The notes under the pieces: model-generated
The model's input: the letters and a program-made list of their open reading frames with translations, nothing else
Told to the model about the DNA's origin: nothing
Database searches by the model: none
Assembly: GCF_001303895.1 (NCBI RefSeq)
Contig: NZ_LJSD01000001.1
Location: 186,001 to 250,000 of the forward strand
Reading direction: 5' to 3'
DNA length: 64,000 bases
Source of the DNA: Mesorhizobium sp. 1M-11
GTDB lineage: Bacteria; Pseudomonadota; Alphaproteobacteria; Rhizobiales; Rhizobiaceae
Shown here: positions 29,267-38,004 of the stretch, piece by piece
Position numbering within the stretch: position 1 is the stretch's first letter
How the letters are laid out: every line of letters starts with the position of its first letter
Made by a program: the position numbers and the translations under genes

Positions 29267-32200
29267 TCAATGTTCGAAGAGGATGTAAGCGCTGGTCAGG
29301 GCCGCCGGGAAACCATCGATTTGGCCGGCCCAGGCATCGCGCTTGGTTTTGATGAAGGCGTCGCCATAGCTGAGGTCGCCTCCAAGTAGGTTTTCATAGA
29401 AGCGTGCCATAAATTGTACTGTCGCCGCGTCGTCGACCTTTTCGACGGTCAGAAGCGTGCGCCGCGTCCCAGCCACCGATAGCGCCAGCGGCAGGCCACG
29501 CACCGTGGAGGTTACACCGATGTCGCCCAGGGCGGTATCGCAGGCGGAAATGACGACGAGTTGCGAAGCCCTGAGATTCCAGCTCAGCAATTCACGCGCA
29601 TAGACGATGTTGTCGTCGTCGGTTTCCATCGGCTCATCGGAAAGCTTGGCGCCCGAGAGCTCGAAACCGGCATTCATCAGGCGAGCCGACAACCCTTCGC
29701 CGCGCATGAAAAAGCCATGCGTCGAGAAATGCAGGATCGCCTTGCCGCCAGTTGCCGCACGCATCGCAGCTTCGCTACCATCCTTGCCTTCGGCAACTCG
29801 AACGACAAGGTTCTTTCCACGGGCGATCGCGGCGATCTTTTCAACTTCGTCGCGTGAGCCGGGTAGATAGGTGCTGCCGTCATCATTGTAGGCCAGGCCG
29901 CCGGCAAGCAGGATGCCGTCACCCGCAGAGGGACGGTCTTCCTTCGCCCTAAATTGATACGCCTGTCGGCTGGTAGCGATATGCACATCAACCAGTTCGC
30001 CCAACCGCTTGCCGCCTGTCGACCGCAATTCCGAGAAGTCGAGCGGATAGAGAAAGTCGGTCGGAATGACATAGAGCGCCTTGGCACCTTTCGCCGCCTC
30101 GCCGACAATCTTCGCCAGCTTTTCAATGAAACCACTCGTTGGCTCGGCCTTGCCGTCGCGCGGATCGAAGGCGTCGACCTCGACGACTTCCGCAGAGGCG
30201 TCCGCACGGGAGATCGCGGCGAAGATCCGATATTTGCTGGGACTGCCTCCCCGGTCCGCAGGCCACTCACTGACAACGGCGAGATCGACGATGACGTCGC
30301 CCTGTGCCGGTCTAGCGACCGGCCCGGTTTCTTCGATCGCACTCTTTATCCATGGCTGTACCGGCGCACTGCCGCGCTTTTCGAGCGCGGCATTCAGAGC
30401 TTTGCGCGCATCCTCCATCGCGTGCCGTTGCGGCGCCAACGCCTCGGTGTAGAGCGTGGCCGTAACGATCTCACGAAACCGTCCGAAGTCGCTGAAATAG
30501 GCCCTGATCAAATCGCGCAGCTGCGGATCGCTTGTCGTTTCGGCCTCGACACGCAATTGCCGCTCGGTGCCTCGTGTCAGTGTCTTCCAGTTGTCCAGTG
30601 CGGAGGCAAACAGCTCGGCGGCGTCAGAATTGCGTGTCGCGAACTCGGCGAGCGAACCAAGCATATCGTCGGCGAGAATGCGCACCGCCTGCCCTGCGCG
30701 CAGGCTGCCCGAAGCAGAAACACTCGAACGCGCCCAATCGAACATGACGGCATCGAGCTTGCGATAGGTGCCAATCGCGGCCTTGGCATCCGCCTTTTGC
30801 TGCAGCCGCGCGAGCAAAAGCTCGGCCTCGAAGGTCATGGGATGCGCTTCGCCCAATTGCTCGCGCGCAGTGGCGACTGCGTGCTCGCGATAGGCTTCCG
30901 CATCCTCGTTCCGGCCCATCTTCTCGGCCTCGTCGGCATAGAGACCGAGGAAAGAAAGCGACTGTTCGATATCGGCCCCGTCGGTGAATTGCGTGGTGTC
31001 ACGCGACTGGATTTCCTTCTTGCTGAATTTGCGTTCACCCAGGCGATATTGCGCGTAGGCCTGCCAGCGTTCTGTCTGTCGACGGTAGTTGGGATTGAAT
31101 CCCGGCTGAGCGACGATGCGCCCGATCGAGGCCAGTGCTGCCTTGGCATCCTTCCAGCGCTCAGCCTCGAACAGATCATGCGCCATATTCATGGCCGAGA
31201 TCACCGTGTCGTTCGCGCCACCACCAAACGCCTTGTAGCGCTTGTCATAGGCATATTTGTCGAATTCCAGCGCAGCAGCGGGTAGTTTTAAGGAGCGCAA
31301 TACGGCGGCGCGATTGTTCATGATGCGCCATAGATCAGCGTTGTCTTCGCCCAGCGACTTCAAGCCGTTTTCGTAGATGTATTGATAGGCCGCTTCGGCC
31401 GAAGCAAGCTGGCCGGCAGCATGCATGGTCTGAGCCAATCCATCGTAGGCGTTCAGGGCTTCCACGCTGCCCATGCCGAAATGATCGGCTAGCACAGTGA
31501 GCGCCTGATAGCCGAACTTGATGGCTTCGTCGTAACTCTTGTCGCCGCGCAGGAACACGCCGACATTGAACATCAGGAAGCCCTTGCCCGGCCCTGTGTC
31601 GGTCTCCATCAGTTTGGAATCGAGGCCACGCTGAAAGATGCGCTGGGCTGTATCGGCACCGGCAAAGCGCCTGAAATTCTCGCCCGCTTGCCCAACCGTG
31701 TTAAAGAACAGGTCGGCACGGCCGGCGAGTTCCATGGCGTTGAGCGTCGCGAAGAGGCGCTTTTCAGCGATCTCGGGGCGCTTGGCCGTCAGTTGCGAAT
31801 AAGCGGCATCGACGCGCGCATTGAGCGCGGCTTGCGAATCCTCCCCTGAGCGCCGTGCTACCGTCTCGACATGCAAATCGAGCAGCCTGTCCTGTTCGTC
31901 CACCTTGCCGGTTCGACCCGCAGCGTCAGCCAGAAGCAGCCCGAATTCATCGGCGCGCCGCTGGTCAAGATTTCGAATGACCGTATCGGCACGCTTGAAC
32001 AGCGTATCGTAGAGATCCTCCCAGTTCTCTGCATACATGTCGCTCTGAGCCAGGAGATATGCTGCGTAAGCGGCCGCCTTTGCATCGCGTTTTGCAAACT
32101 TCCCGTCAAGCAGCGCCAGCGCCTTGCGGCGCGCATCAGCGAAGTCCGATTTGCGGATCGCCGTCTCGACCGCCCGAATTTCCGGCGGTCGCGGCGCGGT

Positions 32201-32368
32201 CTGTTCGACGGATTGCTTCTCTTTGGGGGGTTCGACAGCCTGCTGGGCAATGGCTGGCATAGCCAGCGCGAACATGATTGCACCGGCAAGGCCTAACCTC
32301 ACCACCCGCCTATGCGTTGAATGGTTCGCGGCCAAGGCCGAACAGTCGATGTCCCCGGCCGCGAGCAA
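29267..32368 (-). CDS. Exported TPR-CHAT domain (caspase-fold) protein inside the ilv operon
   Basis: A 1033-residue protein with an N-terminal signal peptide (RRVVRLGLAGAIMFALAMPAIA, then QQ), a long helical region with tetratricopeptide-like repeats (about residues 65-560), and a C-terminal CHAT domain (about 750-1033). The caspase-like catalytic pair is intact: His in HFSTHGFF (residue 884) and Cys in VISACDTALG (residue 943). CHAT proteins are cysteine peptidases of clan CD, such as separase and the CRISPR-linked Csx29/TPR-CHAT. The TTG start at 32368 lies 2 bp after the ilvB stop; no ATG gives a full signal peptide, so the start is not certain. Being between ilvB and ilvH on one strand, it is expected on the same mRNA. 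Target and role are unknown. Confidence 0.85.
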   Translation of the reverse strand: MLAAGDIDCSALAANHSTHRRVVRLGLAGAIMFALAMPAIAQQAVEPPKEKQSVEQTAPRPPEIRAVETAIRKSDFADARRKALALLDGKFAKRDAKAAAYAAYLLAQSDMYAENWEDLYDTLFKRADTVIRNLDQRRADEFGLLLADAAGRTGKVDEQDRLLDLHVETVARRSGEDSQAALNARVDAAYSQLTAKRPEIAEKRLFATLNAMELAGRADLFFNTVGQAGENFRRFAGADTAQRIFQRGLDSKLMETDTGPGKGFLMFNVGVFLRGDKSYDEAIKFGYQALTVLADHFGMGSVEALNAYDGLAQTMHAAGQLASAEAAYQYIYENGLKSLGEDNADLWRIMNNRAAVLRSLKLPAAALEFDKYAYDKRYKAFGGGANDTVISAMNMAHDLFEAERWKDAKAALASIGRIVAQPGFNPNYRRQTERWQAYAQYRLGERKFSKKEIQSRDTTQFTDGADIEQSLSFLGLYADEAEKMGRNEDAEAYREHAVATAREQLGEAHPMTFEAELLLARLQQKADAKAAIGTYRKLDAVMFDWARSSVSASGSLRAGQAVRILADDMLGSLAEFATRNSDAAELFASALDNWKTLTRGTERQLRVEAETTSDPQLRDLIRAYFSDFGRFREIVTATLYTEALAPQRHAMEDARKALNAALEKRGSAPVQPWIKSAIEETGPVARPAQGDVIVDLAVVSEWPADRGGSPSKYRIFAAISRADASAEVVEVDAFDPRDGKAEPTSGFIEKLAKIVGEAAKGAKALYVIPTDFLYPLDFSELRSTGGKRLGELVDVHIATSRQAYQFRAKEDRPSAGDGILLAGGLAYNDDGSTYLPGSRDEVEKIAAIARGKNLVVRVAEGKDGSEAAMRAATGGKAILHFSTHGFFMRGEGLSARLMNAGFELSGAKLSDEPMETDDDNIVYARELLSWNLRASQLVVISACDTALGDIGVTSTVRGLPLALSVAGTRRTLLTVEKVDDAATVQFMARFYENLLGGDLSYGDAFIKTKRDAWAGQIDGFPAALTSAYILFEH

Positions 32369-32370
32369 GT

Positions 32371-34152
32371 TTAGACCAGCTCCCTGCCCTTGGCGTCGAT
32401 GGCGTTGGCGACCGCTTCGTCAGTGGCCTCGTCCGGCAGCAGCATTTCATTGTGCGCCTTGCCCGACGGGATCATCGGGAAGCAGTTGGCCAGGTTGGCG
32501 ACACGGCAATCGAACAGCACCGGTTTCTTGACCGAGATCATCTCCTTGATGGCATCGTCGAGATCGCCGGGCTTTTCGCAGCGGATGCCATGGCCGCCAT
32601 AGGCTTCGGCGAGCTTCACAAAGTCCGGCATCGCCTCGGTGTAGGAATGCGACAGCCGGTTCCCATGCAGGAGCTGCTGCCACTGACGCACCATGCCCAT
32701 ATATTGGTTGTTGAGGATGAAGATCTTGATCGGCGCCTCGTACTGGACTGCCGCGCTCATCTCCTGGATCGTCATTTGCACAGAAGCATCGCCGGCGATG
32801 TCGATGACCAGCGCATCGGGATGCGCGATCTGCACGCCGAGCGCGGCCGGCAGACCATAGCCCATCGTGCCAAGGCCTCCCGAGGTCATCCAATGGTTCG
32901 GCTTGTCGAAATGGAAATGCTGTGCCGCCCACATCTGATGCTGGCCGACCTCGGTGGTAATATAGGTGTCGCGGTCCTTGGTCAGTTCGTAGAGCCGTTC
33001 GATGGCATATTGCGGCATGATCACATCGTTGCTCGGCTTGTAGGCGAGCGAGTCGCGCGCGCGCCAGCGGGCGATCTGTTCCCACCAGGGATAGAGCGCC
33101 TTCTTGTCGGCCTTGGCTGTGGCGCGCCACAGCCGCACGAGATCTTCCAAAACCCGGCCCACATCGCCCAGAATGCCAATATCGGCACGCACGTTCTTGT
33201 TGATCGAGGACGGGTCGATATCGATGTGGATCTTCTTGGAATTCGGCGAGAATGCATTGAGGCGACCGGTGATGCGGTCGTCGAAGCGGGCGCCCACACA
33301 CAGCATGACGTCGCAGTCGTGCATGGCCATGTTGGCCTCGTAGGTGCCGTGCATGCCGAGCATGCCCAACCAGTTCTTGCCTGAAGCCGGATAGGCACCC
33401 AGCCCCATCAGCGTCGAGGTGATCGGGAAGCCGGTCAAATCGACCAGCTCGCGCAGCAGATGGCTGGCCTCCGGGCCCGAATTGACGACGCCGCCACCGG
33501 AATAGATGACTGGCTTCTTGGCCCCAGCCAGCATTTCGACCGCCGCCTTCACCTTCTCCAGATCGCCCTGCACCTTGGGTTGATAGGACGTGCGTGGTGC
33601 TGTCTGTGGAGGCGTGTAGATACCCTTCGCGAACTGCACGTCCTTCGGGATATCGACGACGACCGGCCCGGGACGACCGGTTGTGGCGACGTGGAAGGCC
33701 TCGTGAATGATGGCGGAGAGCTCGTTCACATCCTTCACCAGCCAGTTGTGCTTCGTGCAGGGCCGGGTAATGCCGACGGTGTCGCACTCCTGAAAGGCGT
33801 CGGAACCGATCAGCGACGTCGGCACCTGTCCGGTCAGGCAGACCAGCGGAATGGAATCCATCAGCGCATCCTGCAAAGGTGTCACCGCATTGGTGGCACC
33901 GGGGCCGGAGGTAACCAGCATGACGCCGGCCTTGCCGGTAGAGCGGGCATAACCTTCCGCCGCGTGGCCAGCTCCCTGCTCATGGCGGACCAGAATGTGC
34001 TGGACCGCGTCTTGCTGGAAAAGCTCATCATAGATCGGAAGGACCGCGCCGCCCGGATAGCCGAAGAGATGCTTGACGCCGTTGTCGATCAGCGCCTGCA
34101 CAACCATTTCGGCGCCAGTCATCTCGCGCCGCTCGCTTTGTCCGTTGCTCAT
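32371..34152 (-). CDS. ilvB: Acetolactate synthase large (catalytic) subunit
   Basis: Thiamine-diphosphate enzyme of 593 residues that makes acetolactate and acetohydroxybutyrate, the first common step of Val, Leu and Ile synthesis. The catalytic Glu is in VRHEQGAGHAAEGYAR (Glu58), the FAD/middle domain follows, and the ThDP-Mg2+ motif is GDASVQMTIQEMSAAVQYEAPIKIFILNNQYMG, with Ala in place of the more common Gly of the GDG start. Also called ilvI in some genomes. An attenuator-like leader (34220-34367) precedes it, and the CHAT gene begins 2 bp after its stop. Confidence 0.97.
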   Translation of the reverse strand: MSNGQSERREMTGAEMVVQALIDNGVKHLFGYPGGAVLPIYDELFQQDAVQHILVRHEQGAGHAAEGYARSTGKAGVMLVTSGPGATNAVTPLQDALMDSIPLVCLTGQVPTSLIGSDAFQECDTVGITRPCTKHNWLVKDVNELSAIIHEAFHVATTGRPGPVVVDIPKDVQFAKGIYTPPQTAPRTSYQPKVQGDLEKVKAAVEMLAGAKKPVIYSGGGVVNSGPEASHLLRELVDLTGFPITSTLMGLGAYPASGKNWLGMLGMHGTYEANMAMHDCDVMLCVGARFDDRITGRLNAFSPNSKKIHIDIDPSSINKNVRADIGILGDVGRVLEDLVRLWRATAKADKKALYPWWEQIARWRARDSLAYKPSNDVIMPQYAIERLYELTKDRDTYITTEVGQHQMWAAQHFHFDKPNHWMTSGGLGTMGYGLPAALGVQIAHPDALVIDIAGDASVQMTIQEMSAAVQYEAPIKIFILNNQYMGMVRQWQQLLHGNRLSHSYTEAMPDFVKLAEAYGGHGIRCEKPGDLDDAIKEMISVKKPVLFDCRVANLANCFPMIPSGKAHNEMLLPDEATDEAVANAIDAKGRELV

Positions 34153-34219
34153 AGATCCGGTTCCGTCTTTTCCTGCTTTTTCAAGCTCTTGCTGGTCGTC
34201 TGGTCATGTTTTGAATAAT

Positions 34220-34242
34220 AAAAAAGGCCCCCGAGGGAGCCT
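34220..34242 (-). terminator. Attenuator terminator of the ilvB operon
   Basis: On the minus strand a 7-bp stem AGGCTCC/GGGGCCT (34242-34236 and 34231-34225, one T-G pair) with loop CTCG runs directly into a run of T (34225-34220). It lies between the leader peptide stop and ilvB, 68 bp before the ilvB ATG. A competing stem is possible: AAAGGCC-T-CCC at 34266-34256 can pair with the same right arm. Leader translation would decide which forms. Confidence 0.75.
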
Positions 34243-34275
34243 GTGTGTTGCGCATGGGAGGCCTTTGCCCGGCGG

Positions 34276-34329
34276 TTACACCGCCTTGCCCACGCGCCTT
34301 CCTACGAGAATGAGTACCGTCTTGTTCAT
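34276..34329 (-). CDS. ilv leader peptide (attenuation control)
   Basis: A 17-codon ORF encoding MNKTVLILVGRRVGKAV, with an uninterrupted Val-Leu-Ile-Leu-Val run at codons 5-9 and seven branched-chain residues in 17. It is followed by an attenuator-type terminator and ilvB. In known ilv leaders, ribosome stalling at these codons when charged tRNA is scarce prevents terminator formation. The predicted transcription start is within about three bases of its ATG, so it may be translated without an untranslated leader, as has been described for trpL in Sinorhizobium. Too short for standard gene callers. Confidence 0.82.
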   Translation of the reverse strand: MNKTVLILVGRRVGKAV

Positions 34330-34337
34330 CGTGGCGG

Positions 34338-34367
34338 ACAATAGGTGCAAGCACGAAGCGCTGTCAA
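34338..34367 (-). promoter_or_regulatory. Promoter of the ilvB attenuator and operon
   Basis: On the minus strand a perfect -35 TTGACA (34367-34362) is separated by 18 bp from TATTGT (34343-34338), or 17 bp from the alpha-type CTATTG. A start 6-8 bases after the -10 falls at 34330-34332, practically on the leader ATG at 34329. Confidence 0.72.
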
Positions 34368-34489
34368 CTGGGATATCACGCTGATTTTCAAGATCGCCAT
34401 GGGGCACCCTGAGTGCTGGCGCGGCATTCGCCGCAATCGCTTCAAAACGACCGATTGCGGCGAACACTAGCAAGCTGTTTTTGCGACGC

Positions 34490-35839
34490 TCAGCCTCGTG
34501 CCCTGCAATGCGGATCGTGCGGATCGCATTTGCTGAGCTTGCGCGCGGCGGGGGCAGGCTTGTGCGGAACAACCTGTGGTCGGCGCGGCGCATTCATATG
34601 AGCAGTCTGGTGTTGAGGCATCGCCCGAGCAGGCGCCGGGTGGTGCTGTGGGTGAGCACCTTCTTGCACAACGGCCGCGTTGATGCGGTGGCGCTGCGCG
34701 ATCGCTGGATTTGGTGGCCTCGGCCTACGTGGCGCGTTGTTCGTGTGAACTGATTGCGGCCGGGCCTGTTTCTCGTTGATGCTTCCTTCGATCCCGGGCT
34801 TTCCTGAGCCGGCTCCCGCTACCGGCGGCAATGGCTTCTTGGGCGATTGTTGCACCCCCTTCGCCGCTGGGCTTCCCTTGGATTTCGGCGGCACCACCAG
34901 TTGGGTAACTGCGGGCGACCTGCCGGCAGTCACGTTATCGGGTTTGGTTGGCGCTGTGGGATTTGCCGTAGCGTGTGCAATACCGGCTGGCGCGGCAGAT
35001 TTACCTGGCAAAGGTAGGGGCTGTCCCGGTTGCAGAGATACGGCCCTGACCTTGACCTCATGAGCCTTCGAGACATCGAGCTTGGCCGGTGCCAGCGATC
35101 CCTTGGCCGGTGGCACGATGTTGGCCGCTTGGACCTTGGCGGCTACAGGCTGGGGCAACCGTGCCAGTGTCGGGCCGGCGTTGATCGGAATCGCTCGGTT
35201 CTCGATCCGAACGGTTGAGCTGCCATAGTTGTTGTAGATATTGTTCACCACCACCCGCTGGTCGATGATGGTGGTGTTGCGCACAATCGTCACATTGTCT
35301 TCGACCGGACGCAGCGCCGGCAGGACCTCGGCCGCGCCGATCGCCACGATCGGAACGAAAGACCACCATGCGTCGTGGAACACCACGCGCTCTTCCGGCG
35401 GCGGTGCCGGCACCCAACCGACATAGTCGTTGCTCTGGCGCCAGACGACCCAGGCCGGTGCCCATTCGTCGCCGGCGATCCAGACCCAGCCCAGTTCGTC
35501 GTCATAGGCCCAGCGTCCGTAATGGAAGACGACGGTGCCGAACGGTTCGCTGGATTCCCAATACCACCCGTCATCGGTCCATAGCCAGCGGCCAACCGTA
35601 TACGGCCGCCATGTGGTGGCGACGGATGGTACCCAGACCTCGCCATATCGGCGCGAGATCTGCCAAACGCCATATCTGGTGAGCTTTTCACGCACCGTCA
35701 TCGAAACGGAGGCGGCATTCGCCGACTGGACAACTGGCGCTATCAGCGGAACACCGGCCGTTCCACTGATCGCAAGGATGAGAACCAGGCAGGCCGCTTT
35801 CAGGCACCTGCCTTTCAAGAAGAATTTTTCCGCGTTCAC
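34490..35839 (-). CDS. DUF6600-type exported protein with long Pro/Ala/Lys-rich tail
   Basis: About 449 residues. A signal peptide (FFLKGRCLKAACLVLILAISGTAGVPLIAP... SANA) precedes a Trp-rich domain with repeats of the YGxWxxxxxYGxVWVP...WRPYTVGRWLWT and DGWYWESSEPFG...YGRW type (about residues 65-165), which is the DUF6600 pattern. The second half is low complexity, rich in Pro, Ala, Lys, Gln and His, and ends in KCDPHDPHCRARG. The GTG at 35839 has GGAG 8 bases upstream; an ATG at 35890 is the alternative. Function is unknown; an envelope or matrix role is plausible from composition. It is upstream of the ilv leader but separated by the ilv promoter. Confidence 0.72.
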   Translation of the reverse strand: MNAEKFFLKGRCLKAACLVLILAISGTAGVPLIAPVVQSANAASVSMTVREKLTRYGVWQISRRYGEVWVPSVATTWRPYTVGRWLWTDDGWYWESSEPFGTVVFHYGRWAYDDELGWVWIAGDEWAPAWVVWRQSNDYVGWVPAPPPEERVVFHDAWWSFVPIVAIGAAEVLPALRPVEDNVTIVRNTTIIDQRVVVNNIYNNYGSSTVRIENRAIPINAGPTLARLPQPVAAKVQAANIVPPAKGSLAPAKLDVSKAHEVKVRAVSLQPGQPLPLPGKSAAPAGIAHATANPTAPTKPDNVTAGRSPAVTQLVVPPKSKGSPAAKGVQQSPKKPLPPVAGAGSGKPGIEGSINEKQARPQSVHTNNAPRRPRPPNPAIAQRHRINAAVVQEGAHPQHHPAPARAMPQHQTAHMNAPRRPQVVPHKPAPAARKLSKCDPHDPHCRARG

Positions 35840-36138
35840 GACACACACTCCAATGCCCGTGCCCTTCTGCGAAACGCGACCGGCGGCCATCCCTCAACGC
35901 AGACCGAGATATCGCTGAAGCAACGATTTCAAAGCAGCGAGACGGTATTGGGGCAGGCTCTATCACGTTCCCGCGAGCACGCCCCTCAACAGGGCCACAC
36001 CGCTATAACCTCTTGAAATCGCACCAAACTATGGTGGGGCGTGACGAAAGCGGCCGTCTCTGCCGATACTTTCCGCGACCGGCCGGAGGATCGGCATAGC
36101 CGCAACGATCGTCACGTTTCCAAAGGGAGGAACCCCGC

Positions 36139-37938
36139 ATGCTCGACAAGGCCCCCAACGCAAAGCTTTCCAAACTGCTCGCCGATTTTGGAGCCGCACT
36201 TGCAGCCAGCGACATCGAAAAAGCCGTCTCCTTCTTCCAGGACGACTGCTATTGGCGCGACCTTGTCACCTTCACCTGGAACCTCAAGACGATGGAGGGA
36301 CACGATCAGATCCGCACCATGCTGAAGAGCCAGCTTGGCGCCATCAAGCCGTCGAACTTCGCGATTGCCCAGGGCGAAGATGCAACGGAAAGCGACGGGC
36401 TGCTGGAGAGCTGGATCACTTTCGAAACCGAAGCGGCGCGCGGCTACGGCCACATCCGGCTGAAGGATGGCAAGATCTGGACGCTGCTCACCACCATGGC
36501 GGAATTGAAGGGTCATGAAGAGAAGGCGGGCTTCACCCGTCCGCTCGGCGCCAAGCATGGCCAGGGCAAGAATCGGCCGAGCTGGAAGGAGGAGCGCGAG
36601 AAAGAGCAAGCCGAACTCGGCTTTGCCACCCAGCCCCATACGCTCATCATCGGCGGCGGCCAGGGCGGCATCGCGCTGGGCGCGCGGCTGCGGCAGCTCG
36701 GCGTGCCCACCATCATCGTGGAACGCAACGAACGCCCGGGCGATTCCTGGCGCAAACGCTATAAGTCGCTCTGCCTGCACGACCCGGTCTGGTACGACCA
36801 CCTGCCCTATATCGACTTCCCGAAGAACTGGCCGGTCTTCTCGCCCAAGGACAAGATCGGCGACTGGCTGGAAATGTACACCAAGGTGATGGAACTGAAC
36901 TATTGGCCCTCAACCGAGGCCAAAAGCGCGTCCTATGACGACAAGAACAAGGAATGGACCGTCACGGTGCGGCGCGATGGCAAGGATATCGTGCTGAGAC
37001 CCAAACAGCTCGTATTGGCCACCGGCATGTCTGGCCGGCCCAATTTGCCGAAATACAAGGGCATGGAGACCTTCAAGGGCGACCAGCACCATTCCTCCAA
37101 GCATCCGGGGCCGGATCGATACGCGGGCAAGAAGGCGGTCGTCATCGGCTCCAACAACTCCGCTCACGACATCTGCGCCGCCCTTTGGGAAAACGGCGTC
37201 GACGTCACCATGGTGCAGCGCTCGACCACCCATATCGTCAAGTCCGATACGTTGATGGAGATCGGGCTGGGGCCGCTTTATTCGGAGCAGGCAGTGGCAA
37301 ATGGTGTCACCACGGCCAAGGCCGACCTGATCTTCGCTTCCGTGCCCTACAAGATCCTGCATGAATTCCAGATCCCGCTCTACCAGCAGATGAAGGAACG
37401 CGACGTCAAATTCTATGACGGGCTGGAAAAAGCCGGCTTCATGCTGGACTGGGGTGACGACGGCTCCGGCCTGTTCATGAAATATCTGCGCCGCGGCTCG
37501 GGCTACTACATCGACATCGGCGCCTCGCAACTGATCATCGATGGCGAGATCAAGCTGAAGCGCGGCCAGGTCCAGGAGATCAAGGAACACTCCGTGCTGC
37601 TCGACGACGGCACTGAGCTGCCGGCCGACGTCATCGTCTATGCTACGGGCTATGGCTCGATGAATGGCTGGGCAGCGGAGCTGATCAGCCAGGACGTTGC
37701 CGACAAGGTCGGAAAATGCTGGGGTCTCGGCTCCAGCACCACCAAGGATCCAGGACCCTGGGAAGGCGAGCAGCGCAATATGTGGAAGCCGACGCAGCAG
37801 GAGGCCCTGTGGTTCCATGGCGGCAACCTGCACCAGTCGCGCCACTATTCGCAGTTCCTGTCCCTGCAACTGAAGGCTCGCCATGCCGGCATTCCGACGC
37901 CGGTCTACGGACTGCAGCAAGTGCATCACAAGGGTTAG
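36139..37938 (+). CDS. NAD(P)/FAD-dependent flavin monooxygenase with N-terminal SnoaL-like domain
   Basis: A 599-residue fusion. Residues 1-130 form a SnoaL/NTF2-like domain (FGAALAASDIEKAVSFFQDDCYWRDLVTFTWNLKTMEGHDQI). Residues from about 165 are a flavin-containing monooxygenase core: FAD motif LIIGGGQGGIALGARL at 169-184, a second nucleotide motif VVIGSNNSAHDICAAL, and the ATGY-type motif VIVYATGYGSM. The plan resembles YUCCA-like monooxygenases and fusions annotated in Proteobacteria. Substrate unknown; indole, ketone or thiol oxidation are all possible. It stands alone, with GGAGG upstream of the ATG and a terminator right after the stop. Confidence 0.87.
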   Translation: MLDKAPNAKLSKLLADFGAALAASDIEKAVSFFQDDCYWRDLVTFTWNLKTMEGHDQIRTMLKSQLGAIKPSNFAIAQGEDATESDGLLESWITFETEAARGYGHIRLKDGKIWTLLTTMAELKGHEEKAGFTRPLGAKHGQGKNRPSWKEEREKEQAELGFATQPHTLIIGGGQGGIALGARLRQLGVPTIIVERNERPGDSWRKRYKSLCLHDPVWYDHLPYIDFPKNWPVFSPKDKIGDWLEMYTKVMELNYWPSTEAKSASYDDKNKEWTVTVRRDGKDIVLRPKQLVLATGMSGRPNLPKYKGMETFKGDQHHSSKHPGPDRYAGKKAVVIGSNNSAHDICAALWENGVDVTMVQRSTTHIVKSDTLMEIGLGPLYSEQAVANGVTTAKADLIFASVPYKILHEFQIPLYQQMKERDVKFYDGLEKAGFMLDWGDDGSGLFMKYLRRGSGYYIDIGASQLIIDGEIKLKRGQVQEIKEHSVLLDDGTELPADVIVYATGYGSMNGWAAELISQDVADKVGKCWGLGSSTTKDPGPWEGEQRNMWKPTQQEALWFHGGNLHQSRHYSQFLSLQLKARHAGIPTPVYGLQQVHHKG

Positions 37939-37950
37939 GCGGTGGGCGGC

Positions 37951-37985
37951 CGGGCCGGCGCGTTGGACCGGCCCGGTTCATTTTT
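37951..37985 (+). terminator. Intrinsic terminator of the flavin monooxygenase gene
   Basis: CGGGCCGG (37951-37958) and CCGGCCCG (37968-37975) form an 8-bp stem with a 9-base loop, followed by GTTCA and five T. It starts 13 bp after the stop codon. Confidence 0.78.
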
Positions 37986-38004
37986 CAAATTGCTCTGAAG
38001 AATT

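Noticed and set aside
29267..32368. The TPR-CHAT protein as part of a CRISPR-linked (Craspase-type) or other defence system
   Set aside because: There is no Cas, toxin, gasdermin or nuclease gene nearby, and the protein has a signal peptide, which argues against a cytoplasmic defence effector.
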